From the NCBI RefSeq assembly GCF_000150275.1, contig NW_002060945.1, positions 6,721,751-6,785,750 on the forward strand: a stretch of DNA of 64,000 bases. Direction: 5' to 3'. Positions 35,429 to 46,844 of this stretch are shown one piece after another. A program made the translations under genes and the position numbers. Source of the DNA: Trichoplax adhaerens (Eukaryota; Placozoa; Uniplacotomia; Trichoplacea; Trichoplacidae). Below the pieces are notes generated by a model. That model worked only from the letters and a program-made list of their open reading frames with translations, had not been told where the DNA came from and did no database searches. Each line of letters starts with the position of its first letter. The first letter of the stretch is position 1.

Positions 35429-36577
35429 CTCAAATTTGGAATCAATTTCATCTTTCTTATATTTTTTGCCACCATAACCACATAGGACTGCAACATAAAC
35501 CGCAGTTTGATAAAACAAGGTCAAAAGAGCAATTATAGGCACCAATAAGAAAGTAACATAATATAAAACAGATCGGAATAAAACAAAACAGCCTAAGGTT
35601 GGCTTCTTATTCGGTAAAAGGATAACCAGCATGATAATAATTATGAAGGCAACTGGTAATGATAAATAAAATAGAATTCGATGGACGTAAAAAAACTGAT
35701 TAAAGATATTAGGAAAAACTTCGTTATCGCTAACTGGTAGAGGAAAATACATCACAGTAAATGCAAGTGGACTGGCAACAATAATCATAATAAATAATGA
35801 TATCGGAAAGGCAACTAAAATTATAAAGCTAACATTAGCAAATGTTTTACCTTGGCAATCGAAATAGCTTTCATTAAGTCTACCCTTATTAATAAATCCT
35901 ACCGACATGATATATAGGAAGGCATAGATTGTCTGTAAGCCTACAGTAATAAATTTTAATATAAAGAAATAGCTATTGCTTACTGTTAAAGAGAGCACAG
36001 TACATGTTTTAGTAGTTATAAAATCAGATGTTGATGATAGAAGGCCTTGATTGATGGCGCATTGGAGGCAATTAATTCCTAATGGCTTTAATTCTAAATG
36101 GATAAATATAATAGCCATGCATGCTTGTGGAATACCTTCCAATAAAATAGGTTGTATTTTTGATATTAAAACTGCTCGATTAAACGATTTAAATTGGAGA
36201 AAATGTGGACGTAATAATTGAAGAAAAATCATTTGTAATAACATAAAATCCATATAGATTGAAATAATGAAGAAGGTAATAAAGACGCCGTAAGCAAGAG
36301 CGAAAGAAGAAGCACTCTCGACCAAGTCATAAGTACCACAGCAAGCATTCCTATCATTCGGGCAATGATCAAATCGCAATACTGTTTCTCCATCGTAGGT
36401 AAGATTTTGTAGAAATCGCATAACTTGAGTCGATGAGATCAGAATCGTTATATCAGATATATTATCCGCGATAATAGATATAAAATGAAAACTACTCAAC
36501 CCTATCGTTAGCCATGCCCATTTATTGGCTTTAGTAGCTGTTTCATCACCATCATTACTATTGCAATCCTCAGCCAT
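35429..36577 (-). CDS. Multi-pass membrane protein, tandem family copy 4 (3' end in gap)
   Basis: From ATG 36577 the frame runs 383 residues to the assembly gap at 35428, so the C-terminus is unknown. It has an acidic N-terminus (MAEDCNSNDGDE) and about seven membrane segments. Loop 1 has C-x6-CC (CPNDRNACCG), segment 3 has KIQPILLEGIPQACMAI, loop 2 has INCLQC, and a late segment has L-L-V-P-I-I. Beyond the last membrane segment a charged tail (GGKKYKKDEIDSK) begins. It is closest by eye to copies 1 and 3. The 'L-L-E-G-I-P-Q' string is faintly like the E-x-x-P-Q motif of XK-related proteins, but nothing else supports that kinship. Function unknown. Confidence 0.8.
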
Positions 36578-38286
36578 TCTCTCAATAAAGACAAATTGGG
36601 TTGATATTAGAACTAGAAAGAATGCTATTATAGCGTTGTTATACTTTCTTTCGAGACAAGAACTGATTGGAAATGATCAATCTGAAAGATGAATCATCCT
36701 ACTTGAAAGTTGTATACTTTTATAATTGCTGACGTGATATATTTAATTTCTGATGATTAATTATCATCTAATTATCATAAAATAAAATTATCATTGTTGT
36801 TGACTACCCACTTACTAAACGCGTCTATTTGACTGATGCCTTAATTCATTGATAAACAAAAATATTCAGAGCAATAATACTATATATTATTGGTTCGTTT
36901 GTAGCATTCCTACTGAGTAATATGCAAATAAGTGGTCTAAAATTAATTTGTTCCAAAATTAACGACCACATATATCAACTGCAGGTATAGTGTCTTTTAA
37001 TCAATAAATATCGTGCTTAAAATTTAGGGGCAGAAAGCTGATTCCATGTTTATTTTATCTATCGGCTCAAGTAAATTTTCGAGACAAATAAGGTAATAAA
37101 ATAAAATTGGGAGCAGCTAAATCGTTGTCCATCTTGAGTGTTCTTAAAACGGGATAAAATTTTTAAGCTAACCTTTCTCTACAATCGGATCATTCATGAT
37201 AATATGTCATTAGTTGGCCCAGTATCGATCAGATAATTCTTCTTGTTGTATTCGTAAGCAATTGATTACAGAGAAGTAAATGCTTTACCAACAGAAATTG
37301 ATGAATAAAAGTCTGATAGCTTTATTAATTTTGAGATCATATCAAAAATAGTAGATCTCTAAGAGCACATAGAAGACTGTATTATGAATTTTAATCATTA
37401 ATAAGCTATGCGAGAAAATAGCTATAAATGAATGAGTGTAGGCCGCTTCATGAAATACACTTAAAAAAAGTTTTCTGTTGGTTCAAATTTTTGTATTTTA
37501 CGATCCACATACGATCATCAATCGCTAAAACGACGTAAGTGGTATAGCTCTTACGCCAAAAAAATACATTGCTTTTATTTTTATAATATAAGTTTACGGT
37601 AGCTAGCATTTCACGAAGAATGTAAAAAATAGCCTACAAATACAAGTTTTTTTGGTAATGGAGATTTAGTCTTCAGGTCATCATTGAAATCAATTCAGAG
37701 GACATTTACCTTAGGCATAATGGCTATAGGTGCGGTATCCAGGTGAAACGTAATTTCAACTTGCAATATTGAAACAAGTACTGACATCAAGTAATAATAC
37801 GAGAAATATAATGTTGATAAAATCTAAAATTTGAATGATGTACAAAATTATGACATTATACCAATAATATCATGTTGTCATTTAAGTGGTATAATCTGTC
37901 ATTATAAGTTACTTTAGTAATCTTATCATGATCGGCATTTAAATTATTCATACATATATGTACGAATGCACGGTACCATCAATTTCAAGTAAACTGATGT
38001 GCGTACAAAGCGATTTATAGATAAACGTTTATATCTGTATGAGTGTTACATTGAGCTTATTCATTATCTAATTTACCATTGGATGCCAACAATGGCATTG
38101 TCGATATTTCAACTATCACGTTTCAATACCACATCCTTCGTGATATACAAAGCTAAATCACTAATCGACTTCTACATTGTGATTTATATTTAATTAATTA
38201 ATTAACAAAGCTAACATATGAGATTATTTTATAATTAAAATGTACTAGCATTTCAGCTGGGTTTCAAAATTGTAACGTAGATGAAA
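36578..38286. other. Intergenic, nothing recognised
   Basis: About 1.7 kb of AT-rich sequence between the 5' end of multi-pass copy 4 and the stop codon of the minus-strand acid phosphatase. A frame at 37999-38193 has no coding features. Confidence 0.5.
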
Positions 38287-41200
38287 TTATAATGGCTTCA
38301 AGCTGTTATATTCATAATCTGACAACAAATTTGGCCCTTTATTAGAAGTATTCACGTTTTTTCTAGTCGTACACGTGGCATATGAAATAATCATCCCCAA
38401 AAGGAAGCCTCCAATTGCAATAACTATGGCCGTGGCAAAAGGAAAATGTTCTAAAGTTTTAAAGGATAAATAAACAATAAATATCGTAGAACTAGAAGAA
38501 TCAATCATATGCTATTTTATTAACATAATGTGTTACCTTTTGTGACTGTTGCTTTTTTATTGCAAAGTTCTGAAAAATTACCAGGTGGAGCAGCAACGGC
38601 GCTAGTTAGCCTAGAATAGATTTTGCAATTGACTAATGTAAGAAATAAACGTTTGGTAAATATCAAAAATAGTCACTTTAATTGAAAAACCAACTTTATA
38701 AATTTATCCAGAGGACAATAAGTACTACATCCAGGAATGGTTAAAACATACGGTGAATTTGTAGAATTACGATACAATATTTGCACAAAGTAATCCCTAT
38801 AAAGGTAAATAGCCAAGTTAGTCAATGAAAATTGGAGAAAATTATTTGCATTTTCATCTCCGCTTGTTGTCATTACTAAAGCGTACGCACTTTTTATTGT
38901 CAACGTATAGTTCTATCAGTACAGCCGCACTATAAGGTGGTTGCAATCCATTTGCGATAGAAAGTGCACAAAGTAGCGCCATTACAGTAGTATCATGCTA
39001 AAATAGAAAGATTGATAGAATGACTTATTAAATAACTATTAGATTCTTTAGCAGTTTGCGGCAGCATTTAACTGCGCTATTTCTGATTATTTAAAACACT
39101 AAATATTGTTTCAAGTTTACACTTACTGATGAATACATCATCATTTTGATAGGTCTGTCCTTTTTTCCTGCTCTTACTAATTTCATATCGTTTATTATAC
39201 GATAAACTAACACTCCAGCAGCTATCTGTTGAGCTGGCTTTCCATGAAACAGAGCCATCATACCAAAATTAGAAATATGGTGCAATGTTTCTATAGTTTC
39301 GTTTGTAGCCCATTTTGGTAAGGTGAGATCATGTTGTTGCTGATAAATAAGGTAATGCAATGATTGAAGATCGGCTTTAGCCACAAATCAAAGAATAGCA
39401 ATCTAATATCACCTTACCTCGCAAAATAGCGAATCATATAGCTTCCATGAATTGCTTAAGTTTAATGGTTTCTTGTAGCCAGCAAGCTTGCTGACATTTT
39501 TAAGAAAGTCCTATGATTATCATGTCACCGAAAAGATAAATTACTTATCGATACAAAGCATGAATACTTCAAAGCGAAAGAAATAGACAGTTATGGATAG
39601 CAAGTAAAAAATTGCAATATACAATAGAATTATTGAATAGGATGAGTAGGAAGGAACTATTCGAATTTACTACGTGAATACCTCGTATTTATTCGAAAAG
39701 TTTTTATACTCTGCAGACATCCGATACTGTTTTTTTAGGTCCATATACCTTTTGCATGGCAAGTTATAGGCAAGTAATAACTAAATTTTCCAAATATGAT
39801 ACGCGTATTACCTCCCGATCGAAATACAAGTACACTGCAATATTATTACAACACAGTTCATTGAAGCTTTTTAAATGTTTTACCGTATCTTCCGCTTTAG
39901 GTACGGTATGGATTGGTACTGGCTGCCAGGCAAGATTTTTATTCCAGACCTGTGTAGAGACGCGTACGATACAAGTATGGTATTACAGTAGCTCATTAGA
40001 TGCTTTTTCAACAATAGTAAGATGGCAATCAATAACTTTGTGATACCTGTCTACCATGAGGTGGATACAATGAACTGAGTTGGGATTCGGCACTCATTAA
40101 TGTCCGATCTACATTCGTACTACGAATACTCACCTTTAAACGGAATTTTTTACAAGATTTTATGATTAAAATTACGTGTAATAGTCATTTTCATAAAATA
40201 ATTGCCATTATGACACAACAGAAATATATTATACTAGTATTGTTACCCCTAACAGTTGAAATTGAAATTTTTTGTATAAATTTACCTCCTTTCGAATGTA
40301 ACTTCTATTCAAAAATCGAAAATTTTCGATATAGCGAATCTTAAGAAATTTTCCTAATGCTGCCTCTTGTCGCATTCCTCTCTAATAAAAAAAGTAAATA
40401 CGTGATAGAAGAGTGTCATGACACAATGTCATAACTGTTATATCTAATATAATTAAAATGATGGTATTGTATTTCATATTTTATCTACAGCTGATAGCAT
40501 TTACGCATTACAAATAATATATACAGTAAAGTAATTAGTATTGATTCGATTTCAACATTAAAGTAAGACTAGAGAAGTGCAGCATAGGAATCGATAACTT
40601 GAATAGTCTTTTGAGCTAAATATGTACTAAAGTATGTAAGACAACAGATGTAGTTGCTGTTGCAATAATAAATACAATTAGTGACTGTAAATTATTATTA
40701 TCCCGTTAATTATCAAAAAAAGATACAGAAGTAAAAAAATGAACAAGATACAGTAATATAAATTTACAAAGTAACGTATCTATGAACCTGGGTCAGTTGT
40801 CCGGTTCCTTGAGGCCAAACTTTAGCCCTATTAGGAGAGTTTGGATATATTACCATAGGTGCTCTATCGCCATGACGGTAAACCTAGTTAAAAACAGATA
40901 AATAGCAATTTAATTTGAAGACAGGAAATTAAGCATAAAAGTAATTATTTCAAATAGAATGAAAATAATAAACCACATTATTCATTTGAACCAAAAAACA
41001 ATACTCTTCGTGAAATAGATATGTATCATAGATTACGTTAAAAGTTAGATGCTATAAGTTGCATAATAATAATTCACTTATTAGCTAGTATATAAATTTA
41101 CTATAATTCTAATAACTTGAGTTTGTAATAGTCATGGGTCGGAATAAAGCTTAAATCACAATTCATTTATCTCTATTGAACGATATTTATTCAATATAGA

Positions 41201-42185
41201 TATGTACGTATAAGTAAGCTAATCTTTGTAAATAATAACATTTAATAATCTTCATAATACAAATATGCAGAATACTATCTTAACTATTCTTTCAAGTCCA
41301 CACGTGCACATATGAGTATAATTGGAGAAACTTTACACTTTTAAGATTATCCAATTATACTATACGGTTTCAATTATCAGTATAATTAATGGTATTTACT
41401 GATGATATGCAATTTCGTGTATAAGGGTCATTGTAAGGCTTGAAATGTTGTCCTTTTACAACAATTAATTATGATTGAGTGTAATTACAAGTATTGTTGA
41501 GCATAGGTGGCATTAGAGTACCATATTTGCTCAACATGGACATAGTAATACGAGCCATGGTTAATCATAATTTACAGTTCATTTCATACTTGATCAGAGA
41601 GGGATAAAGTATAGATAAATCAGGGGTACAATTGCAAAGTAAATTGATAGACTTGATCTCCATACATGTTCTGCAACAGCGCTGTTGAGTATACCGCATA
41701 TTGAACTGAAATATCTCATTAGCGATGAGAATTTTATGGGCAAAATTACGTTACAGAGTGATTTCCAAGATCGACCGAGGTCGAAAGTACAACTGTAGAT
41801 GCGATTCCATCGTCAAAGTTGATACAGTATATAACATGTGTAAGGCTCAATAGAAATTCATAACTACACAGTATACTACCATGGACTTTATAAATACGGT
41901 AAATCTAGAAGTCCATGATACTACACGAGTAAAATACAACTGCATCAATCGATATCCAACGCCATTATCATGTTAGTGGAAGTTTACGTACGTTTATCCT
42001 ATGACAAACAACAAATCATAGGCGTACAAGGCATGATGATAATTACTGTTGACATGGCGACACATGGCTCTTACCGTACTAACAAAAACGAGCTTCTTGT
42101 TACGCTTTGGACGGGCGCTTGAAGTTAATGCTATAAACGACACGAATAAACAAGATAGAATGGCACAGTTCAACTTCACAGACAT
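38287..42185 (-). CDS. Lysosomal/prostatic-type histidine acid phosphatase (paralog 1)
   Basis: Twelve exons: 42185..42075, 40883..40788, 40381..40286, 40133..40047, 39949..39884, 39780..39682, 39510..39418, 39339..39127, 38997..38891, 38796..38695, 38610..38537, 38450..38287. They give 435 aa (human ACP2 is 423). The family hydrolyses phosphomonoesters in acidic compartments. The model has a signal peptide, then RHGDRAP with the nucleophilic His, the substrate-binding Arg in RSTNVDRTLMSAE, and the catalytic S-H-D (MMMYSS|HDTTV). Family blocks WQPVPIHTVP, YDSLFCE and PGCSTYCPL follow. The product ends with a membrane anchor and a cytoplasmic tail bearing Y-x-x-hydrophobic (YEYNSL), a lysosome-sorting type signal. 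All phases join. The usual YSAHD is YSSHD here. It is a paralog of the gene at 46845-50917, but its exon 8 (213 nt) equals that gene's exons 8+9 (124+89 nt). Splice positions are otherwise shared. Confidence 0.93.
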
Positions 42186-42305
42186 CTTCTAGCCAGGTTT
42201 CTCGTCCAATTTTTATCCTTTTTTTCCACAGTCAAGATCTGCTTTTTACGACAGATGATACGAATATAAGAGTATATAGCAGCTGGTTTAAGCTTAAAGT
42301 GGTAC

Positions 42306-42554
42306 TCATACGTATGCTAGTAATGTTGTAGTATTGATTAAAATTAGGATTGAAACTCCAACAAGAGGCTCAGTGATAAAATAAAATCCGATATTGTTGA
42401 TTGAAATCACTGATTCGATACTAAAAATCAAACTACTGCCAATTGACCACATTCTGATGAGATTTGTAAACAGAGCGGTAAAGCAGACAAGAAAGTACAA
42501 TGGACTATTGCCTATCAAATCCAGTTGTAAAGCTATTGCCTTGTAGTTTGTCAT
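42306..42554 (-). CDS. Hypothetical small membrane protein or exon
   Basis: An 82-codon frame from ATG to stop, strongly hydrophobic with two to three potential membrane segments. The stretch SPLYFLVCFTALFTNLIRMW has the rhythm of a PQ-loop (SLC66/MPDU1) repeat, but no P-Q dipeptide is present and no partner exon was found. It lies only 120 bp upstream of the acid phosphatase start codon on the same strand, so it might fall in that gene's 5' region. It could be a chance frame. Confidence 0.25.
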   Translation of the reverse strand: MTNYKAIALQLDLIGNSPLYFLVCFTALFTNLIRMWSIGSSLIFSIESVISINNIGFYFITEPLVGVSILILINTTTLLAYV

Positions 42555-42579
42555 TTTTATTCTTTTTGACTAAAGATAT

Positions 42580-43140
42580 TGGAAAAGTGGCGCAAAATTG
42601 GTGTTCACGTCCGCCAATACGACGTGCAAGCCATTGACTATGCAACGTTACATGATTGCCATTGGCAGATACAAAACCTCTTACTATGCTTCTAAGTCAA
42701 GTTTTAAATGGATACAATGAACAAATAGCATTCTATCTACCTTCTATAGATACTCAATGTTGTTCATCTAAAATATTGTAGCCAATTTTCACAGAAAGAA
42801 ACTCGTTTCTATCAATTTTTGACGTGGAAAAATGGCTGCTGGCCGATATCCTCGATTCGTAATGAGCAAGCAACCAGTACGTCACGTTACGGTTCGGTCC
42901 AGTCCAGTACTTCAATGACTGTAGTGCGTGGTGAATGACTTCACCTTATGGCAGTCACCTCACTGTCCCATGACTTGACCCGCTTCACTCAACTAGTCAC
43001 ACATAGGGGTTGATTGAAGTGACTCGGCGAGTCATCCCATACTGTATGATGTCAACAGGGCTGATTTGTGACGCTCGTTATCCGCCGTGGCAACTAGTGA
43101 CAAACCGGGTGGGTAATCCGAACCGAACCGGGCCATCTCA
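42580..43140. promoter_or_regulatory. CpG-containing divergent intergenic segment with bZIP-like palindromes
   Basis: Between the divergent starts of the acid phosphatase (42185, minus) and TPGS2 (43839, plus) the base composition becomes noticeably richer in G+C and CpG than its surroundings. It carries many TGACT/AGTCA half-sites between 42917 and 43035, including the perfect palindrome TGACTCGGCGAGTCA at 43020-43034. A bidirectional promoter or enhancer is an inference. A short plus-strand frame from ATG 42832 (MAAGRYPRFVMSKQP, then a GTACGT donor-like site) could be a tiny first exon, unproven. Confidence 0.35.
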
Positions 43141-43838
43141 GTACAGTCATGATACTATAATGTAATGTATAAGTATACGATATGTTACGGGTAAATACAG
43201 TACGCCTAGATGTACATATGTTAACCTATATATACAATATATATACAAGTATATACTGTACGAGTATACACATTACTTTATATGGCATATAGGGGGATTT
43301 AGGCTATCGCTTGTACGAATTAATCCTATTCCTGCAACATTCGAACCAGCAGCATATCCGTGTATTACTAATGAATTAATTCATTAATTAACTCTGTCCA
43401 GGTGAAAATAGTATTTAATCGCTTAGTCAGTCACAATCGAATAGGATCGTAGATTAGTGTGAATAAAGGAAATCTCTCTATAAGTATATTAGTCCTACTC
43501 TGTAACCCACAACTGAAATAAGCAGCAAGTACAAACTAGTTCTGCTCTGGAGGACTGAATTGATTGATTGATTTTATACTTACTGCACAGCGCGCTAAGA
43601 TATTTAGCTTATAAATAGCTTATGTAATTATGTTTGGACCATTGATTTAAGTTTGAAAAGTAACGCAGTACTGTACTGTACAGTACAAACTTTACTACAG
43701 AAGACGAAATAGAATTTAGCCAGTTATTAGTTATTAATCTAGAAAGTGTTGAACCATAAGAAATACCCAATCGAATCAACCTGCCAATATAGCATCGATA
43801 TCAAAATACCGCCTTAACAATCAAATAATCCTGGTGCA
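43141..43838. other. Upstream region of TPGS2 with GTAC palindromes
   Basis: No gene is seen. GTAC/TATA-type palindromic runs occur at 43140-43275, and a compact CAGTACTGTACTGTACAGTAC lies at 43666-43686, about 150 bp before the TPGS2 start. Confidence 0.5.
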
Positions 43839-46092
43839 ATGGAACATATCAGTAATAGCGATCAAACAGACGTGGGCGAATCATCAGAAAGTCATCATCA
43901 GATTTTAATTTCTAACATTATCAGCAAGATAGGTAAGAGACAACTATTGTACAGTTAACAATTCATATCTTCTAGAATTTCAATTCGTTACACATATATG
44001 TAGATTTTAATGAATATTAGCATTGGCAATCATATGTGCGTATGCGTATAATTATCTTCACTATTTCCTTACATTACAGTATGCTGGGAAATGATGCTAA
44101 ATAAATGTCTATGTAATGCTAAAAAATCTCTTATTCACTGTACTTTACATTTACTTCATGAGTGTTTATGATTGATAATATTTGTATTATCGTATAAGAA
44201 TTGTTATTATTGCTAATATTTTCAATTTGATTGTGAATTCTACACAAATTAGACATTTACATAACTCCAATCTATCTGCATAACGTACTTTTAAGGCTGA
44301 ACAATAATATCATAATATACAGTATAGTATTGAAATTCAAACACGCCATCCATGTAAAGTGTGCAAGATAATGGTTTGAAAATCGTAACACAGTAGTTTA
44401 GTAGCACCAAAGAAAATTGAAGTAAACTCCATAAACTACAAACATTCAACTCTATGCAAAATTACATAGCAGCGGAACTATCCAATGATATTTACTATTG
44501 ATATGGAATAAATACAAATAACGATCATTAGAATGTACGTAGATGAAATTGAATGTTTCGTTGTTCTAAAATCTTAAATTGTCTCCTGAAAATAAGAAAG
44601 TCTACCCAAAGTCGTCAATGTCGATCATGTAGATTATCCACCAGTCGATCAAAATGATATTCAAGCCTGGGAACGGGTGAACATAAGTATATGCAAATAA
44701 TTTTGTAAATCTATTAAATTTACTGTAATAAATTTATTAGGCATAATAACTGTATTAATTTAAGAAAAGCTAGCTGAGTAAAGTGTTAATATTGCTAATT
44801 TAACATGAAATAATATTCAATTTCTACAAATTAATATCAAGTCTAGAGCAATAATGATCTACTTATCAAAATTAGATGAAAATAATATTTTACAATATTT
44901 TAACCTTACAATCATACACTAGTATTGAGTTGTACCGAAGAAAACTGATCAAAACATATTAGTAGTTTATTAATTAATGAACAATTTACAAGATTTCATG
45001 TTAAACTTATTAATATATAACTTTATATCACAGAAACATACTTGTAGCATGCCGGACGATCTGAAAGCATTTTATATGCTTTCTAATGGTTTTCTACTGA
45101 CGTGGTCAGTCCTCTTTGATGGTAAATTTAGTAATTTTATTACAATCGTACAAATAATTATGCGCTTATATATTTTGCTTAACCATACTCCATTCTAAGT
45201 CTCAGTACTACTAACAGCTTAACCGTAAATGAAATTTGATTAGATTTCATTACGTCCCTGCATAAAAACTATTATTACTTATCAAAGGTCAAAAACAGTC
45301 TCTTGGAAGAATGGTGGTCAATTCCTTAAAGAGCTTGAAACGAATAAATGATAATAAGAACATTAATGGATCAATTGCACTTGACGATATCGTTTGTTCT
45401 GACAATGATGAATGTGGTAATAGGAAACCACAATTCGATCCATCTCAGAGTTGGATATTTGAACTAGACGATTGTGATGGTTACGGAAAAGTATGTTTGG
45501 TCTACAAGTTACAATCAGGTATTATAAATACATCTTCTGTTTAAGCCGTTATTGTACGCGTTTTGGATAAGTTAGCATCTGTATCTGATACGTTTATTTA
45601 ATTATATTTTATATTTGGCTACCTTAGATTCTATCAATCAAATATCGCCAGAAGTATGGTTCCTTGATAGAGCTCTAGGCTGGCACTATTTAACTGATTC
45701 GTTTACAAAATATTTTCGTCTGATGATTATGCATCTTGGCCTACCGCAATGGCAGTACGCATTAACAAATATTGGTCTAAGCCCTATTGCAAAGGTAATA
45801 TCTGTAGCTACAACTTTCTAGACGTATTTTATTGATTTCAATTTAGCTATCATCATTCATTTTTAAAATGATTTCTCCATTGATGTAGAAATATTGCCGT
45901 ACTAGGTAACTAATCTTAGCAATCTGATCGTCTTTTATAGCAATGGTTCCACATGTATGCTCCTGTTAGGTTAGCATTGGATACTGAGAAAATTGATGTA
46001 AATCCATCAATTATGCAAAAAGACGAAACAACGCTTAATAAACTCGATTCCAAAAAGTTATTGGAACCAAAGAAGATAAGCCGAAAAAAATA
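43839..46092 (+). CDS. TPGS2: Tubulin polyglutamylase complex subunit 2 (3' end in gap)
   Basis: Exons 43839..43932, 44597..44676, 45034..45121, 45288..45518, 45628..45794 and 45941 to the gap at 46092 give about 270 aa before the gap (human about 300). TPGS2 is a non-catalytic subunit of the TTLL1 polyglutamylase complex that adds glutamate chains to tubulin in axonemes and other stable microtubules. Diagnostic blocks are MPDDLKAFYMLSNGF and LTWSV (exon 3), W-I-F-E-L-D-x-C-x-G-x-GKVCLVYK (exon 4), and EVWFLDRALGWHYLTDSF plus HLGLPQWQYA (exon 5). Exon 6 contributes QWFHMYAPV and the lysine-rich start of the variable tail. Exon 4 starts after ATCAAAG (45287), which alone keeps phase 1 and gives the conserved S-L-G-x-M-x-x-N-S. 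The stop codon is not visible. Repeat DNA follows the gap. Confidence 0.92.
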
Positions 46093-46142
46093 NNNNNNNN
46101 NNNNNNNNNNNNNNNNNNNNNNNNNNNNNNNNNNNNNNNNNN
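46093..46142. other. Assembly gap (50 N)
   Basis: Exactly 50 N. It interrupts the TPGS2 last exon and lies at the edge of a GTAC-palindrome repeat that recurs inverted at 51.5 kb. That is a plausible reason for the assembly break. Confidence 0.98.
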
Positions 46143-46143
46143 C

Positions 46144-46220
46144 ACACTCAGTGTACCGTACTGCACGGTACAGGTACAGTACAGTATAGTAAGAATGTGG
46201 TAGATGCGTTTTTAACGGTT
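46144..46220 (+). repeat. Repeat arm A of a 77-85 bp inverted pair
   Basis: ACACTCAGTGTACCGTACTG and the following GTAC-rich stretch, then GTAAGAATGTGGTAGATGCG and a T-rich end, match the reverse complement of 51485-51569. Arm A lacks about 6 nt present in arm B. The pair encloses the second acid phosphatase gene. Confidence 0.85.
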
Positions 46221-46844
46221 CAACGACCCATACAAGCTGTTCTTCTTTCACATTTACTGTACTGTATTCTCATTTACCTCCACTCTACAGTCTACAGTCT
46301 ACAGTGTTCAGTATGGGTTGTATCTGGAGGATTGTCCATTGCAGTGATTTAGCTTTACAAACATCAACTTTCCATTGAAATATGAATGAATTAGGTTAAT
46401 TAAGCCAAACTAAACTACCGTCAATATAGTAGCAACAAAATAAATACACTGACCACTCAAAGAAAAACTATCCAACTGTTCATGACCATAGAGGTGGTCT
46501 CTTAACCTCGATGCTTATCAACTGATGACTGTCATACTGTAGAATAACGCTCACTTTGCTTACTTTCTTGTCAGGCCTAACTGCAAATTTGGATGAATTT
46601 TATCGTCGCGTCCATCTGTCCGTTTGCTTCAATCAATCGGGTTACAGTCGATGCATGGTCAGATGACTTGTATTTCTCTGAAAAGTCACATGAGTAAACA
46701 CAATTGTGGGCAGACTTGAAGGTTATTTTGCTATAAAAAATGAGCCACTTGAGGAGGAAATTTTTCATTGAGTGATCTCGGATAGTGGAGTATCTACATC
46801 CAATTGAAAGTTCAGATAGAAAAATTGGCGATACCGTTGATGCA
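46221..46844. other. Upstream region of acid phosphatase paralog 2
   Basis: No gene is supported. It contains CTACAGTCTACAGT repeats near 46288-46305 and then ordinary sequence. The minus-strand frame at 46577-46768 has no support. Confidence 0.45.

Noticed and set aside
35429-36577. XK-related (XKR) or GPCR identity for the multi-pass family
   Set aside because: Only a vague E-x-x-P-Q-like string in copy 4 recalls XKR, and no DRY, NPxxY or other GPCR signature is present. The family is left unnamed.
39756-40043. 95-codon plus-strand frame
   Set aside because: It overlaps antisense to acid phosphatase exons 39949..39884 and 39780..39682, which carry WQPVPIHTVP and the Cys-Lys-Arg-Tyr block.
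43290-43365. tRNA-like TTCGAAT loop on the minus strand
   Set aside because: The flanking bases do not form a five-base T stem, and no acceptor or anticodon arm can be folded around it.
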